DNA of 64,000 nt from Hymenobacter sp. J193 (GCF_024700075.1 NZ_JAJONE010000001.1:1640001-1704000), one strand, 5' to 3'. Shown: positions 17,309-25,005, counted from the first letter of the stretch. The notes: generated by a model not told the origin, from the letters alone. Numbers and translations are program-made.

Positions 17309-17593
17309 TCAGGAAATGGAATGGTCGCCGGGCTCATCGGAAATGCGGGCGTCGCGGCGCATGCGGCGGCCAAAGCGCGTGATGAGCACAAAAGCTGCCA
17401 GCAAAGCCACCGTGGTGAGCAGGTCGGTGGTGGGTAGCAGGGCAGCCGGCTGATCGGGCAGCACCCCGGCTCCGGGCAGATAGCCGCTCACGTAAAGCAG
17501 CAGCGCCGCACGCAGCAGCATCAGCGCAATGCCAATCCAGCCCATACTCAGGAGCAACATACCAAACGCGCGACGCCCCGCCGGACTAGCCAT
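17309..17593 (-). CDS. Small two-helix membrane protein, unknown
   Basis: A 94-residue protein with two apolar helices: about 9-33 (FGMLLLSMGWIGIALMLLRAALLLYV) read as 9-28 plus flank, and about 55-71 (TDLLTTVALLAAFVLI). A basic FGRRMRRDAR segment and a short acidic tail follow. The positive-inside rule would put the C-terminus in the cytoplasm. It is the first gene of a run with the GNAT gene 12 bases downstream. No family recognised. Confidence 0.6.
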   Translation of the reverse strand: MASPAGRRAFGMLLLSMGWIGIALMLLRAALLLYVSGYLPGAGVLPDQPAALLPTTDLLTTVALLAAFVLITRFGRRMRRDARISDEPGDHSIS

Positions 17594-17697
17594 AATAAAG
17601 AAACTTCCAGGAAAACCATGACCGGCTGCCGGGCCGGCAACGCCAAATATACTCGGCTAAGAATACGCAGGGGCGTTGTAAATTGGTTTCGGCTCTG

Positions 17698-17705
17698 TAT
17701 TTTTG
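17698..17705 (+). promoter_or_regulatory. Promoter of tRNA-Gly
   Basis: TATTTTTG (-7) with TTG at 17675-17677, spacing 20: a good match to the Bacteroidota promoter. The tRNA begins 9 bases later. Confidence 0.65.
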
Positions 17706-17713
17706 CTCGCCCT

Positions 17714-17786
17714 GCGGGAGTAGCTCAGTTGGTAGAGCATCAGCTTCCCAAGCTGAGGGTCGCGAGTTCGAGCCTCGTTTCCCGCT
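17714..17786 (+). tRNA. tRNA-Gly (anticodon CCC)
   Basis: A complete cloverleaf: acceptor GCGGGAG/TTCCCGC (17714-17720 and 17779-17785), D arm GCTC/GAGC, anticodon stem TCAGC/GCTGA with loop TTCCCAA (anticodon CCC), variable GGGTC, and T arm GCGAG-TTCGAGC-CTCGT, which closes with a G-T pair. Discriminator T; CCA is not encoded. Its 3' half is the integration site of the following element and has been re-supplied intact by it. Confidence 0.95.
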
Positions 17787-17791
17787 CATTG
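17742..17791 (+). repeat. attL, tRNA-side attachment repeat
   Basis: 50 bases identical to 25006-25055; after one mismatch the next 8 bases (AAATCAGC) match again. Crossover must lie inside this block. Confidence 0.9.
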
Positions 17792-17792
17792 T

Positions 17793-17830
17793 AAATCAGC
17801 CACTTAACAACAATGTTAAGTGGCTGATTT
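17793..17830 (+). terminator. tRNA terminator hairpin supplied by the element
   Basis: Perfect 16-bp inverted repeat (17793-17808 and 17815-17830), 6-base loop, followed by GTTTTTGG. Its outer 8 bases AAATCAGC/GCTGATTT are shared with the hairpin at the other end (25057-25094). Confidence 0.75.
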
Positions 17831-17836
17831 GTTTTT

Positions 17837-17858
17837 GGTTTACACAATGGTTTACACA
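17837..17858 (+). repeat. Left pair of GGTTTACACA repeats, putative integrase arm sites
   Basis: GGTTTACACA at 17837-17846 and 17849-17858, 12 bases apart start to start. The same pair with the same spacing lies at the right end of the element. This fits arm-type integrase or excisionase binding sites. Confidence 0.6.
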
Positions 17859-17967
17859 GTGGACTAATTGGTTTGAAAATCACTTTAAGCCTAGTTGCCT
17901 CTAAAGGAAGGATGGACTATCGAATATTATTTACAGATTGCACTTACCGCTTCATTAGTCTGATATC

Positions 17968-18537
17968 ATGTTTCCTCATTTTACCTCACAGGGTATAGTT
18001 CCGCCTTATTTTGGCGCAACCCCAGTTGACTCAGCACAGATGTCGCCTTACCGAATATCCATGACTCAATTCGTGGCTTGGTTCGGCTATACCCCAGCTC
18101 GTTTAAGCATTATTAACGGCTTATTAGATTATAGAGCACAGCTACTAGGATTAGGCATAACTGGCTTTCAATGGCTCAGTGGCAGCTTTGTCGAAAAGAT
18201 AGAAGATACACAGCGAAGGGATCCCGTTGATGTAGATGTAGTCACCATCTTCACCAGACCTGTTGGGATAGATGATGCAGGGTGGCAGACCTTTCTTGAT
18301 GGCCCAAATGGATATTTAATCAATGACTCTCAGGCTGTTAAAGCTAGATTTCGTTGTGATGCCTATTCCATAAATTTGAACGAGGAGCCTATAGATGTTG
18401 TTGATCAAACGAGATACTGGTTCGGACTTTTCTCTCACCAACGGTTTACCTCCTTTTGGAAAGGAATGCTAGCTGTAGAACTTGATGCACAACAAGACGC
18501 TGCTGCTAGAGGTATGATAAGCACTACTCATCCCTGA
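17968..18537 (+). CDS. DUF6932-like protein with nucleotidyltransferase-type GS...DxD motif
   Basis: 189 residues. The opening FPHFTSQGIVPP and the block FVAWFGYTPARLSIINGLLDYR follow the pattern I know from DUF6932 proteins. GFQWLSGSFVEK (G72-S73) followed by DPVDVDVVTIF (D88 and D90) is the GS-x-DxD arrangement of minimal nucleotidyltransferase folds. If active, it would transfer a nucleotide to a protein or RNA, as MNT-type antitoxins and some immune proteins do; that is inference. It is first of a two-gene unit: its TGA is 2 bases before the next ATG, which suggests translational coupling. AT-rich cargo of a tRNA-Gly element. No close anti-phage family is recognised. Confidence 0.65.
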   Translation: MFPHFTSQGIVPPYFGATPVDSAQMSPYRISMTQFVAWFGYTPARLSIINGLLDYRAQLLGLGITGFQWLSGSFVEKIEDTQRRDPVDVDVVTIFTRPVGIDDAGWQTFLDGPNGYLINDSQAVKARFRCDAYSINLNEEPIDVVDQTRYWFGLFSHQRFTSFWKGMLAVELDAQQDAAARGMISTTHP

Positions 18538-18539
18538 TT

Positions 18540-19562
18540 ATGTTCCGAAAAACAGATATCCCGCTCCTTAGGGCTGAGCTTGTTGAGCTAGATAGAATGA
18601 TTGCTCAACTTAGCCCTCGTTCTATTACAGCCCGTTCTAATCTTCAGAATAGACGACGGATTGTTGAATCTACTATAAGCCAATCTAGCGAAGAGCTTGA
18701 TACGTCTGCGGTAGTTGAATTGCTTTTTGAGGGTGGTCCAGTAATAGACACACGTGCGATTGATGCTGCTTTTGCTGCTGAAGCAATACAAACTTATCAA
18801 GACATCATCACAAAGGCGACCGCAGTAAAGCGCGGCAGCTTAGGAAGGAGAGGTGTGATTCAAGGTGAAACGATGAACCAATCTCGCTTCTTCTTAACCG
18901 GTATAGCTCGTGGTTCATTCGGCTTTGTTTTAGAAGAAAATCCAGAATCATCATCTAATCTTTTTGACACTTCTTTGAAGAATATTGTCAAAGAAGTAAC
19001 ACGGACAATACATAATTTTTGTACACTTACCGACGAAGCGTATGGCGATTTTATTCAAGAATTAGACAAACGTCTTTTTTCTTCTTTCAAGAGTTTTTTT
19101 AAATTAATGCATGAATCGGATGCTCAAATTAAAATCGTAGAATCCGGTGAGCGATACAACTTTAACAGCTCGAATTTAGAAAACGCTTTTAGAAGAGTGG
19201 AAGCCACCCAAGTTGAAGAAGAAGAAAAAACTATTACAGGTAAGCTTTTTGGAATAACACCTTTAGGTGGAGCATTTGAATTTCTCACTTTTAATCAAAT
19301 AGCCTATTCCGGTAAAATATCTCCAGCTTTCATGTCAGATTATAAAAATCAAATTGATCAGGGTGAATTTCTAAAATTAGGCAATAATTATAGAGCCAAT
19401 ATACTCAAACGCACTACTTCAAGAGGAACTAACACACCTCATGTAGCTTATTTCTTAATCAATCTTACTCCTCTAGATGCTGATGATACAAATCCAGACT
19501 CTGGAGATGGAAATGACGAACCAGATTTTGACTCAATGAGAGATTTTCATCTAGGCAGATAA
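18540..19562 (+). CDS. Unknown partner of the DUF6932-like protein
   Basis: 340 residues without a family that I can name. The N-terminal 65 residues are helical and probably coiled (LRAELVELDRMIAQLS, LQNRRRIVEST). A middle block reads VELLFEGGPVIDTRAIDAAFAAEAIQ, then GLxRRGVIQ-like residues, MNQSRFFLTGIARGSFGFVLEEN and a helical segment around EVTRTIHNFCTLTDEAYGDFIQELD. The second half (about 190-310) looks like a beta-rich domain (GKLFGITPLGGAFEFLTF, GKISPAFMSDYKNQIDQGEF). It ends in an acidic tail (DADDTNPDSGDGNDEPDFD). No signal peptide or membrane segment, so cytoplasmic. Tight coupling with the preceding gene and a terminator right after it define a two-gene module. Confidence 0.6.
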   Translation: MFRKTDIPLLRAELVELDRMIAQLSPRSITARSNLQNRRRIVESTISQSSEELDTSAVVELLFEGGPVIDTRAIDAAFAAEAIQTYQDIITKATAVKRGSLGRRGVIQGETMNQSRFFLTGIARGSFGFVLEENPESSSNLFDTSLKNIVKEVTRTIHNFCTLTDEAYGDFIQELDKRLFSSFKSFFKLMHESDAQIKIVESGERYNFNSSNLENAFRRVEATQVEEEEKTITGKLFGITPLGGAFEFLTFNQIAYSGKISPAFMSDYKNQIDQGEFLKLGNNYRANILKRTTSRGTNTPHVAYFLINLTPLDADDTNPDSGDGNDEPDFDSMRDFHLGR

Positions 19563-19592
19563 AAAAAGCCTTCCTATGTAGGAAGGCTTTTT
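19563..19592. terminator. Terminator between convergent genes
   Basis: AAAAAGCCTTCC with its complement GGAAGGCTTTTT around a 6-base centre, starting at the base after the TAA at 19560-19562. A and T tracts on both sides make it bidirectional; it also serves the minus-strand small genes. Confidence 0.85.
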
Positions 19593-19600
19593 AGTTACTA

Positions 19601-19855
19601 TTATTTTCCCATTACGGCAAAGATGCCGGTCTTATTGACACTTTCAAGATTGTCAGCAAGCGGCGTTATACGCTTAGGTCTACCTGGCCTCCTTTTGGGC
19701 TCCTCTACCCCATTGTCGGCAAGGAACTCTGCCAGGGCCCTTCCTAGCTCAGGTAAGTACTGCTGCTGTTTCGGGCTGAAGGTTGACAGGCGGCAACTAT
19801 TCAGCGCGTAGGCTAATACGGCTACTTGCGGGCGAGTGAGTTTCAGATTAGGCAT
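19601..19855 (-). CDS. Small unknown protein with AT-hook-like motif
   Basis: 84 residues from ATG 19855 (an upstream in-frame GTG at 19882 is possible). A helical first half (LKLTRPQVAVLAYALNSCRLS, LGRALAEFLADNG) is followed by EEPKRRPGRPKRITPLA; the RPGRPKR block resembles an AT-hook or basic DNA-binding stretch. Last of a run of four to five closely packed minus-strand genes in the element. Function unknown. Confidence 0.5.
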   Translation of the reverse strand: MPNLKLTRPQVAVLAYALNSCRLSTFSPKQQQYLPELGRALAEFLADNGVEEPKRRPGRPKRITPLADNLESVNKTGIFAVMGK

Positions 19856-19863
19856 AAGTGCTG

Positions 19864-20073
19864 TTAGTTTAGGTGAAACCACATAGCGCGTCCAAATTGG
19901 CTACAGATTGGATTGCGACACACCACTATCAGCCTCCGATACTCTACAATCTCGTCGTAGCAGTTGCGACCGATGTCGAAGACTTCTATATCTTCAGTCT
20001 CAGCAAATCCAGGATCAGGGCGTTCGTTTAGCATGGCTAATTGGGGTGAAGTTGACAATGGAAACCCTTGCAT
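19864..20073 (-). CDS. Small unknown protein
   Basis: A 69-residue reading frame with no recognised domain (MQGFPLSTSPQLAMLNERPDPG, VFDIGRNCYDEIVEYRRLIVVCRNPIC). It overlaps the 3' end of the next frame upstream and leaves only 8 bases to the ATG of the following gene, a packing usual in small mobile elements. Coding status is uncertain. Confidence 0.4.
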   Translation of the reverse strand: MQGFPLSTSPQLAMLNERPDPGFAETEDIEVFDIGRNCYDEIVEYRRLIVVCRNPICSQFGRAMWFHLN

Positions 20074-20201
20074 AGCCCGCCGACAAATAGAAAGCCCATG
20101 ATCTCACAGTGCAGGCCGCTATAGGTGTAGCCGTGAACCTTAGCTGAGGTGGGCTCTATGTGAGAGCAGACAACTGTATAACCTCGGATGATGTACTGCA
20201 T
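20037..20201 (-). CDS. Small Cys/His-containing ORF, 54 residues
   Basis: A 54-residue frame starting ATG 20201, 5 bases after the stop of the 103-residue gene. It reads MQYIIRGYTVVCSHIEPTSA and later GLHCEIMG and GLCKGFHCQLHPN, with four Cys and four His, so a small zinc-binding protein is conceivable. It overlaps the 69-residue frame by 37 bases. Support is only the tight spacing and the composition. Confidence 0.35.
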   Translation of the reverse strand: MQYIIRGYTVVCSHIEPTSAKVHGYTYSGLHCEIMGFLFVGGLCKGFHCQLHPN

Positions 20202-20206
20202 CGTTG

Positions 20207-20518
20207 CTAGACTTCATACTCGTAGTTAGCCTTCCTAGCGGTTTTATGCACCAAGCTGAGTTCGCTCTCCACTACTTCAGCCGGTACATTTTTGAATTTG
20301 CCTGAAGCCTGAATTTCAGCAGCAATTGCCTTCACTTGTTCAAAGGGTATATGCTTGCTCCCGATGAATTGCCCAAGCCGTTGCAGACTGAATTGAGCGG
20401 CTTTATCAGCTCTGCCAGCGTAATGCACTATGTGAAACGGGAGCATACTGTAGAGAGAGTTTGCAGATTCTACGTAGGCAGTAGGTCGTGCTGTGGAGGT
20501 GGCGGTTTGCGTTTTCAT
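20207..20518 (-). CDS. Hypothetical element protein, 103 residues
   Basis: No recognised domain. A low-complexity Thr/Ala start (MKTQTATSTARPTAYVE) and a helical, basic remainder (AGRADKAAQFSLQRLGQFIGS, FEQVKAIAAEIQASGKFKNVP). It is 39 bases downstream of the 261-residue gene on the same strand and probably shares its transcript. Plausible small DNA-associated or regulatory protein of the element, but nothing proves it. Confidence 0.5.
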   Translation of the reverse strand: MKTQTATSTARPTAYVESANSLYSMLPFHIVHYAGRADKAAQFSLQRLGQFIGSKHIPFEQVKAIAAEIQASGKFKNVPAEVVESELSLVHKTARKANYEYEV

Positions 20519-20557
20519 GGTTGAAGGGTTAAAAGTGAAAAGTGTTTATATGAGGAA

Positions 20558-21343
20558 TTAGCCGCCGTTTGACCAGGCATCTAGTGCGGGTAGCTCTGGG
20601 AGTTCCGTATAGGGAGCGAACGGGGGCAACTGTGTCTCTGTAGTAGCGGGCAACTGCCCTTGTGCTAGCTGAAAGGCTGTAGGTAAGCCCATGCTTAGCA
20701 ATGTCTGCTGAAGACGAGCCGGGGTAAAGTGTCCCGTTTCTATTTCTTCCAGGTCAAGAGGTAGGCCCTGTTTGAAGTTGATACTCTCCAGCAGACTTGT
20801 AATAGCTCCCGGCTTCAGCCACTCCCCTATGCTCTTTGTGTAGTAGTTGACTTGTGCTTGCCACGCTTGTATCTGTTTCAAATCAGCTTCAGTGAGATAA
20901 GAGAAGCCCCCTACGCTGGCAATTTTAGACTGAATAAGGTGCGAGTAATACTCTATCATTACAGATGCGGTACGAACTGCTTTTTGGCCGGTAGTGAGGA
21001 GCACAAAGGCCACATCTTTGATTTGCCGGGCCAACTGTGAGCTAGGTATCTCCTGACGAATTGGAGCCGCAGAATCTAGTACCCGCTCTAATTCCTCCTG
21101 CTGCTTCTGTGTTATTGCTATGGCTTCAAGTTGCTGTTTGAATTTATGCCTCTGAGCTGTTTGGTATATATTCTTTTCGCTTGTCTTAAAATGTATTGCC
21201 AGTGCTTTTACTCTTTCCACATAAGGCGTAGTAGCAGGAAAAGAAAGGAATGCTTCTTTAATTACTGATGGGCGTTGCAAACGCGGCACACTAGTTAGTT
21301 TAGCGGGCTTTTTTGTCTTCTTCTTTTGATTTTCCTGTTTCAT
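20558..21343 (-). CDS. Hypothetical element protein with HTH-like segment
   Basis: 261 residues. The first 20 are very basic (MKQENQKKKTKKPAKL), followed by a possible helix-turn-helix (YVERVKALAIHFKTSEKNIYQTAQRHKFKQQL split as recognition-like segment near 42-72), then a long helical, partly coiled region (KQQEELERVLDSAAPIRQE, IEYYSHLIQSKIASVGG, LKQIQAWQAQVNYYTKSIGEWL) and a Pro/Gln-rich tail. Such a plan would suit a small-terminase-like or replication-accessory protein, but I do not recognise a family. 226 bases without a gene separate it from the replication gene. Confidence 0.5.
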   Translation of the reverse strand: MKQENQKKKTKKPAKLTSVPRLQRPSVIKEAFLSFPATTPYVERVKALAIHFKTSEKNIYQTAQRHKFKQQLEAIAITQKQQEELERVLDSAAPIRQEIPSSQLARQIKDVAFVLLTTGQKAVRTASVMIEYYSHLIQSKIASVGGFSYLTEADLKQIQAWQAQVNYYTKSIGEWLKPGAITSLLESINFKQGLPLDLEEIETGHFTPARLQQTLLSMGLPTAFQLAQGQLPATTETQLPPFAPYTELPELPALDAWSNGG

Positions 21344-21569
21344 GTCATGCGAGCATTTTAGAGAACAATTTCCTGATTATTCTACTCAGCCATATTAATT
21401 GAGAGGACACTTCTACTTTCTGCCTCTTTTCTAGTAGCTAGGATTCTGAGTACATACCTGCATCCATTAGTTACTTTAAAGAGTTTGAATAGATGATTTC
21501 GGAGAATTTAAAGAGAGGGTGTCGCGCTGGTAATGACATTTTGCTGACTACATACTCCGTGAACTAGAC

Positions 21570-22463
21570 CTATTCTACCACTTGCTGAATAGCCTCCTGC
21601 ACCTTCGTCAGTAGTTGGGATTTAATCCCTAGCAATGCTGCCTTTTGTCGCGCTTGCTCTGCCAACTTTCGGCGGCGTGAGCAACGGTCTTTGTTGGCAC
21701 GGTTGGCTTTGTAAGCCGCAAACACTTCTGCATTGCTAACAAGAGCTACAGCTTCCATCTCGTCTGGTGAAAGTTGAGACCAATCCAACGGCTCACTGAA
21801 GCCACAAGCACTAATGGAGTTTACCAGTGAAGTGCCAGCAGCAGTCAAGAACTGAAGACTACATAAGTCGGAAACAGTGCAAGCTCCTAGTTGACGTGTG
21901 CGAGCTGGGCGGTTACTTGTCAACTCTACTCGCAGGGTGCTTGGAATATCAGCTAGCCGTTTCCGGACTAGTTCGTACCGTTTGTCGTAGAACTTGACGC
22001 TGAAGTGAGTTAGATCACGCCTAGCCGATGTAATAGCGTTGCCACGCTCCCATCTGGTGAAAGGCTTGCCTTTATAGTCGGTAACGGCCCGTAGCAAGCT
22101 CTGCACTTCTTTGGGTGTCGAGTACACTACATTAAGCCCAATGTCTACCCGCCGCAGTTCACAAGCAGATACATCGAATCCCAACGTGTCAGAAAGTAGA
22201 TGAATTGCCGCCTCTATGTCTCGTCGGCCAAATAAGCCGCCGTTGTGACTGTGGTAGAACCGATGTAAGCTATTTTCAAAAATGACTTCACCTAACGCGT
22301 TGCGCCGGATATTGATATTTCCGACTGTTAGGGAAACTCGACGTTGGGCAACAGTTGCTCCAAGTAAATGAGAAGCTGACGTATCAAGTTGACTAGCAAA
22401 CTCCGCCTGTAGCCATTGTGGCAACTGTGATTCAGCTCCGACGAATCGGATGCTATCGACCAT
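21570..22463 (-). CDS. Phage/plasmid-type replication initiation protein
   Basis: 297 residues from ATG 22463. The block ELRRVDIGLNVVYSTPKEVQSLLRAV, followed by RRDLTHFSVKFYDKRYELVRKRLADIP and LRVELTSNRP, follows the layout of filamentous-phage and related rolling-circle replication proteins (Phage_CRI/pII-like): a conserved RxD..N strand, a YDK..E segment and RVE. The C-terminus is basic and helical (ANKDRCSRRRKLAEQARQKAALLG). The frame is open to 22652 but that would overlap the HTH gene; ATG 22463 leaves a 22-base gap. It suggests that the element can replicate after excision. Family assignment is from pattern memory only. Confidence 0.55.
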   Translation of the reverse strand: MVDSIRFVGAESQLPQWLQAEFASQLDTSASHLLGATVAQRRVSLTVGNINIRRNALGEVIFENSLHRFYHSHNGGLFGRRDIEAAIHLLSDTLGFDVSACELRRVDIGLNVVYSTPKEVQSLLRAVTDYKGKPFTRWERGNAITSARRDLTHFSVKFYDKRYELVRKRLADIPSTLRVELTSNRPARTRQLGACTVSDLCSLQFLTAAGTSLVNSISACGFSEPLDWSQLSPDEMEAVALVSNAEVFAAYKANRANKDRCSRRRKLAEQARQKAALLGIKSQLLTKVQEAIQQVVE

Positions 22464-22485
22464 GCTGTTGTGCGCTGCATGGTTA

Positions 22486-22758
22486 TTAAGCTGTAGCCCG
22501 GTTGCCTTCGCGCACCCATGCCAGCAGTTCAGCGCGGTCAAAATAGAGTCGGCCACCCCGCTTTTTATGAGGTAATATTCTTTCCGATACGAGAGTGTAG
22601 ATACGGGCTTTACTGAGGCGCGTAATCTCTTGGGCCAACTCAATACCTCCAATTTCGGGAGCTGTTGGCTGGGTGTTGTTGCCTTGTAGCAGCAACCGCT
22701 TCAGCAGTTCCTCTATGGTCTCTAGTCTGCCGTTAAGGTGTTCAAAAGGATTGTGCAT
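22486..22758 (-). CDS. Excisionase-like helix-turn-helix protein
   Basis: 90 residues from ATG 22758 (MHNPFEHLNGRLETIEELLKRLL). The N-terminal 25 residues are an amphipathic helix; then IGGIELAQEITRLSKARIYTLVSERILPHKKRGGRLYFDRAELLAWV is the winged-helix MerR/excisionase-type HTH common in Bacteroidota mobile elements. It usually regulates excision or the replication gene, which here lies 22 bases downstream on the same strand. The frame extends to 22824, but the shorter start fits the family. Confidence 0.8.
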   Translation of the reverse strand: MHNPFEHLNGRLETIEELLKRLLLQGNNTQPTAPEIGGIELAQEITRLSKARIYTLVSERILPHKKRGGRLYFDRAELLAWVREGNRATA

Positions 22759-22859
22759 GATTACTTCCGTTAGATGGTCATTACGGGAGCAATTTCTGCT
22801 GACTATAGCAGGGTTTATTGCCAACTTGGCAGGAGTGGCAAGCTTGGCAAAATCAATAC

Positions 22860-23462
22860 TTATTTAGCTGTTACGCATTTAGCTTTCGCCTTCCTCAAAA
22901 CGGACTCAAAAACAGTCTTAAATGCCGTATTTTTAACCATTTCTGATTGATTGCATTGTAAACTGTCGTGTATAGTTCTACGGCTTGGCATTTTACCCTG
23001 AAATCCAGATTCTATAAGCCATAACTCTATTTCCTGAGCATTGCCCACTAAGCAATCTGCAACGCTCAGTGCAACGGCTGCTGCTGACCATTCTCCTTGC
23101 TTTGATGCAGCCCCTAATCCAGCCTCACTGAATATTGTGCGCACTTCCATTATAGTTAGACACCTGAGTTTAGCAGGCTCTACGTTTTGCCTATTTGGCG
23201 CTGTTAACGATTGCTTTACCCTTGAAGATTCAGCAATCTTTAACACTTGCTTAGCATAGTTAAAGATGGGGAAAGCTATTAAATAATAATTTCGTTCGTC
23301 TTCTGGATAATTCGATAATTGAGCAATTTTTTTTGATGCAAAATTCTTCACAGCCTGTTTAGGATAGGGTGCTAGACCTTCCCAAAACTCGGAAGACTCA
23401 GCTACTTGCTGGCACAATTCAATTAGCTGATCCTCTGTCAAAATATCGCTATGGCTGAACAT
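22860..23462 (-). CDS. Hypothetical element protein downstream of integrase
   Basis: 200 residues from ATG 23462, 22 bases after the integrase stop codon; the frame is open to 23528 but would overlap the integrase. Mostly helical: ILTEDQLIELCQQVAESSEFWEGL, YPKQAVKNFASKKIAQLS, then RCLTIMEVRTIFSEAGLGAAS and SVADCLVGNAQEIELWLIESGFQGKMPSRRTIHDSLQ. The ending is basic (RKAKAKCVTAK). I do not recognise it. Its position between integrase and excisionase-like gene suggests a role in element maintenance. Confidence 0.55.
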   Translation of the reverse strand: MFSHSDILTEDQLIELCQQVAESSEFWEGLAPYPKQAVKNFASKKIAQLSNYPEDERNYYLIAFPIFNYAKQVLKIAESSRVKQSLTAPNRQNVEPAKLRCLTIMEVRTIFSEAGLGAASKQGEWSAAAVALSVADCLVGNAQEIELWLIESGFQGKMPSRRTIHDSLQCNQSEMVKNTAFKTVFESVLRKAKAKCVTAK

Positions 23463-23484
23463 GACTAAAATGGTTGAGAGTGGA

Positions 23485-24852
23485 CTAAAGCAGGGCGTCA
23501 AAAGCGTTATCCACCACTTCAGCGGCAAACGATTCTAGGTAGATTGCGGTAACAGCTTCGCTGCTGTGGCCCATTGCCTGACTGATTACTGCTGTACTAG
23601 CACCACTATTCTTTAAGACAGTTGCCATGCTGTGACGAGCTACGTAGGTCGTCAACGGCGTTGTAATGCCTACCTGCTCACCTAATGTTTTCAGGTCAGT
23701 GTTCACCTGTCCAAGCACTTTATGTAGCCGGTTTTTGATTTGGGCCGGGCTTACGTGCTTACTTTGGTCTAGTACCGGAAAAATATAACTGTCGGGCCCG
23801 GCATAGGTAAATGGCCGGTAGCTTTCCAGAATAGCTGTGGCCGGTATTAGGAGCTTCAGACTGAATTTGCCCCCGGTTTTTTGGCGCACATAATTGAGCC
23901 GTTGCGCATCCGCCGGGCCGCTTATGTTGCGCCAGCGGAGCTGCGCTAGGTCCACGAAATTGATGCCGCCACAGAAGAACGAGAACAAGAACACGTCCTT
24001 AGCCAGTTGGGCCCGGTCCGATGTGGTTTGTAGGGCTTCTAGCTTGCGTAGTTCTTCACGAGATACTGCCCGCTTTTGAGTACTGACATCAAACTTGCCG
24101 ACACTGAACTTGTGCTTGTCGGCTGCGTTGCGGGCAAAGGGGTAATTATCGGGCTTGGCTAGCTCGTTCGCTATGGCTTTGTTAAGCACAGCCCGCAGGG
24201 TGCGGAAGCGTAGGGAAAGCGTTATTTCCTCCACACCGGTAGCACGTAACGTTGCTTCCCATTCGTTACAGAAAGCAACAGTAAGATGGGAAAAAGGAAT
24301 ATCGTATTGCTTTACCCATTCAGCTTTTTCGGCCTCTTGCCCCTTTCCTAGTGGCGGCTCAGGCACGTTAGATTCGGCTGCGATGAATTTTGCTAATTGG
24401 TTACCTAGATCGCGGTAAACAGTAGAGTTACCAATCTGGCCGGTCTTTACCATGCCAGCAGCAAGTTCTTCGATATACGCTAACAGCTTTACCCTTCTCC
24501 CCGCTTTGCGAGCTTCAGTAGCTTTCCGCACGATGGTTTCGGTATCGTGCTGTTCGTCGGCCTCGGCTAAATTTTCAGCCGCCTTCTCATAGGCAAGGGC
24601 CTTGTTCTCCAACTTGCGCCAAAGATCCTTTCCATCACCTGGATAGCTGCTGCGGATGCGGGCAGCGTCTGACTTAGCCTTATCATTCCAATACTTCGGC
24701 AGCAGGGAATAGCCTGTAGCAATGTACTTTCGGTTCCGGTTTTTTGTAACGCATAGCATGAACGGATGCGAACCATCTGCCAGCGTTTTGCTGGTATAGT
24801 ACACAACTCGGACAGTAGCTCTCCCTTCTTTATACTCAGTTGTTTTACTCAT
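23485..24852 (-). CDS. Tyrosine recombinase (integrase)
   Basis: 455 residues from ATG 24852 (MSKTTEYKEGRATVRVV). Arm-binding-type N-terminus (about 1-90), SAM-like core-binding domain (about 130-230) and catalytic domain at about 240-440. Visible active-site elements: YVARHSMATVLKNSG (box II Arg), GHSS (His) and IYLESF with the nucleophilic Tyr. The strand around FSFFCGGINFVDLAQLRW is where Bacteroidota integrases carry the first catalytic Arg; here the residue reads Gly, so box I needs an alignment. It lies at the end away from the intact tRNA and should catalyse integration into tRNA-Gly. The repeats at 24856-24890 lie just upstream, in its promoter. Confidence 0.92.
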   Translation of the reverse strand: MSKTTEYKEGRATVRVVYYTSKTLADGSHPFMLCVTKNRNRKYIATGYSLLPKYWNDKAKSDAARIRSSYPGDGKDLWRKLENKALAYEKAAENLAEADEQHDTETIVRKATEARKAGRRVKLLAYIEELAAGMVKTGQIGNSTVYRDLGNQLAKFIAAESNVPEPPLGKGQEAEKAEWVKQYDIPFSHLTVAFCNEWEATLRATGVEEITLSLRFRTLRAVLNKAIANELAKPDNYPFARNAADKHKFSVGKFDVSTQKRAVSREELRKLEALQTTSDRAQLAKDVFLFSFFCGGINFVDLAQLRWRNISGPADAQRLNYVRQKTGGKFSLKLLIPATAILESYRPFTYAGPDSYIFPVLDQSKHVSPAQIKNRLHKVLGQVNTDLKTLGEQVGITTPLTTYVARHSMATVLKNSGASTAVISQAMGHSSEAVTAIYLESFAAEVVDNAFDALL

Positions 24853-24855
24853 TGG

Positions 24856-24890
24856 TGTAAACCGCTTTGGTTTACACAGCGGTTTACACA
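24856..24890 (-). repeat. Right cluster of GGTTTACACA repeats, putative integrase arm sites
   Basis: GGTTTACACA at 24869-24878 and 24881-24890 plus an inverted TGTAAACC at 24856-24863, directly in front of the integrase ATG. Same 12-base period as at 17837-17858. They may allow the integrase or excisionase to repress this promoter as well as to bring the ends together. Confidence 0.6.
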
Positions 24891-25005
24891 AATATGGTAA
24901 AAATTATTATAACACCAACAATCAATAACAAGCTAAATATCTGTTTTTAGGTACTTTAAAGCCATTTTGATTAAAGACAAGCTCTAACGATTACTAGGCA
25001 ACCTT

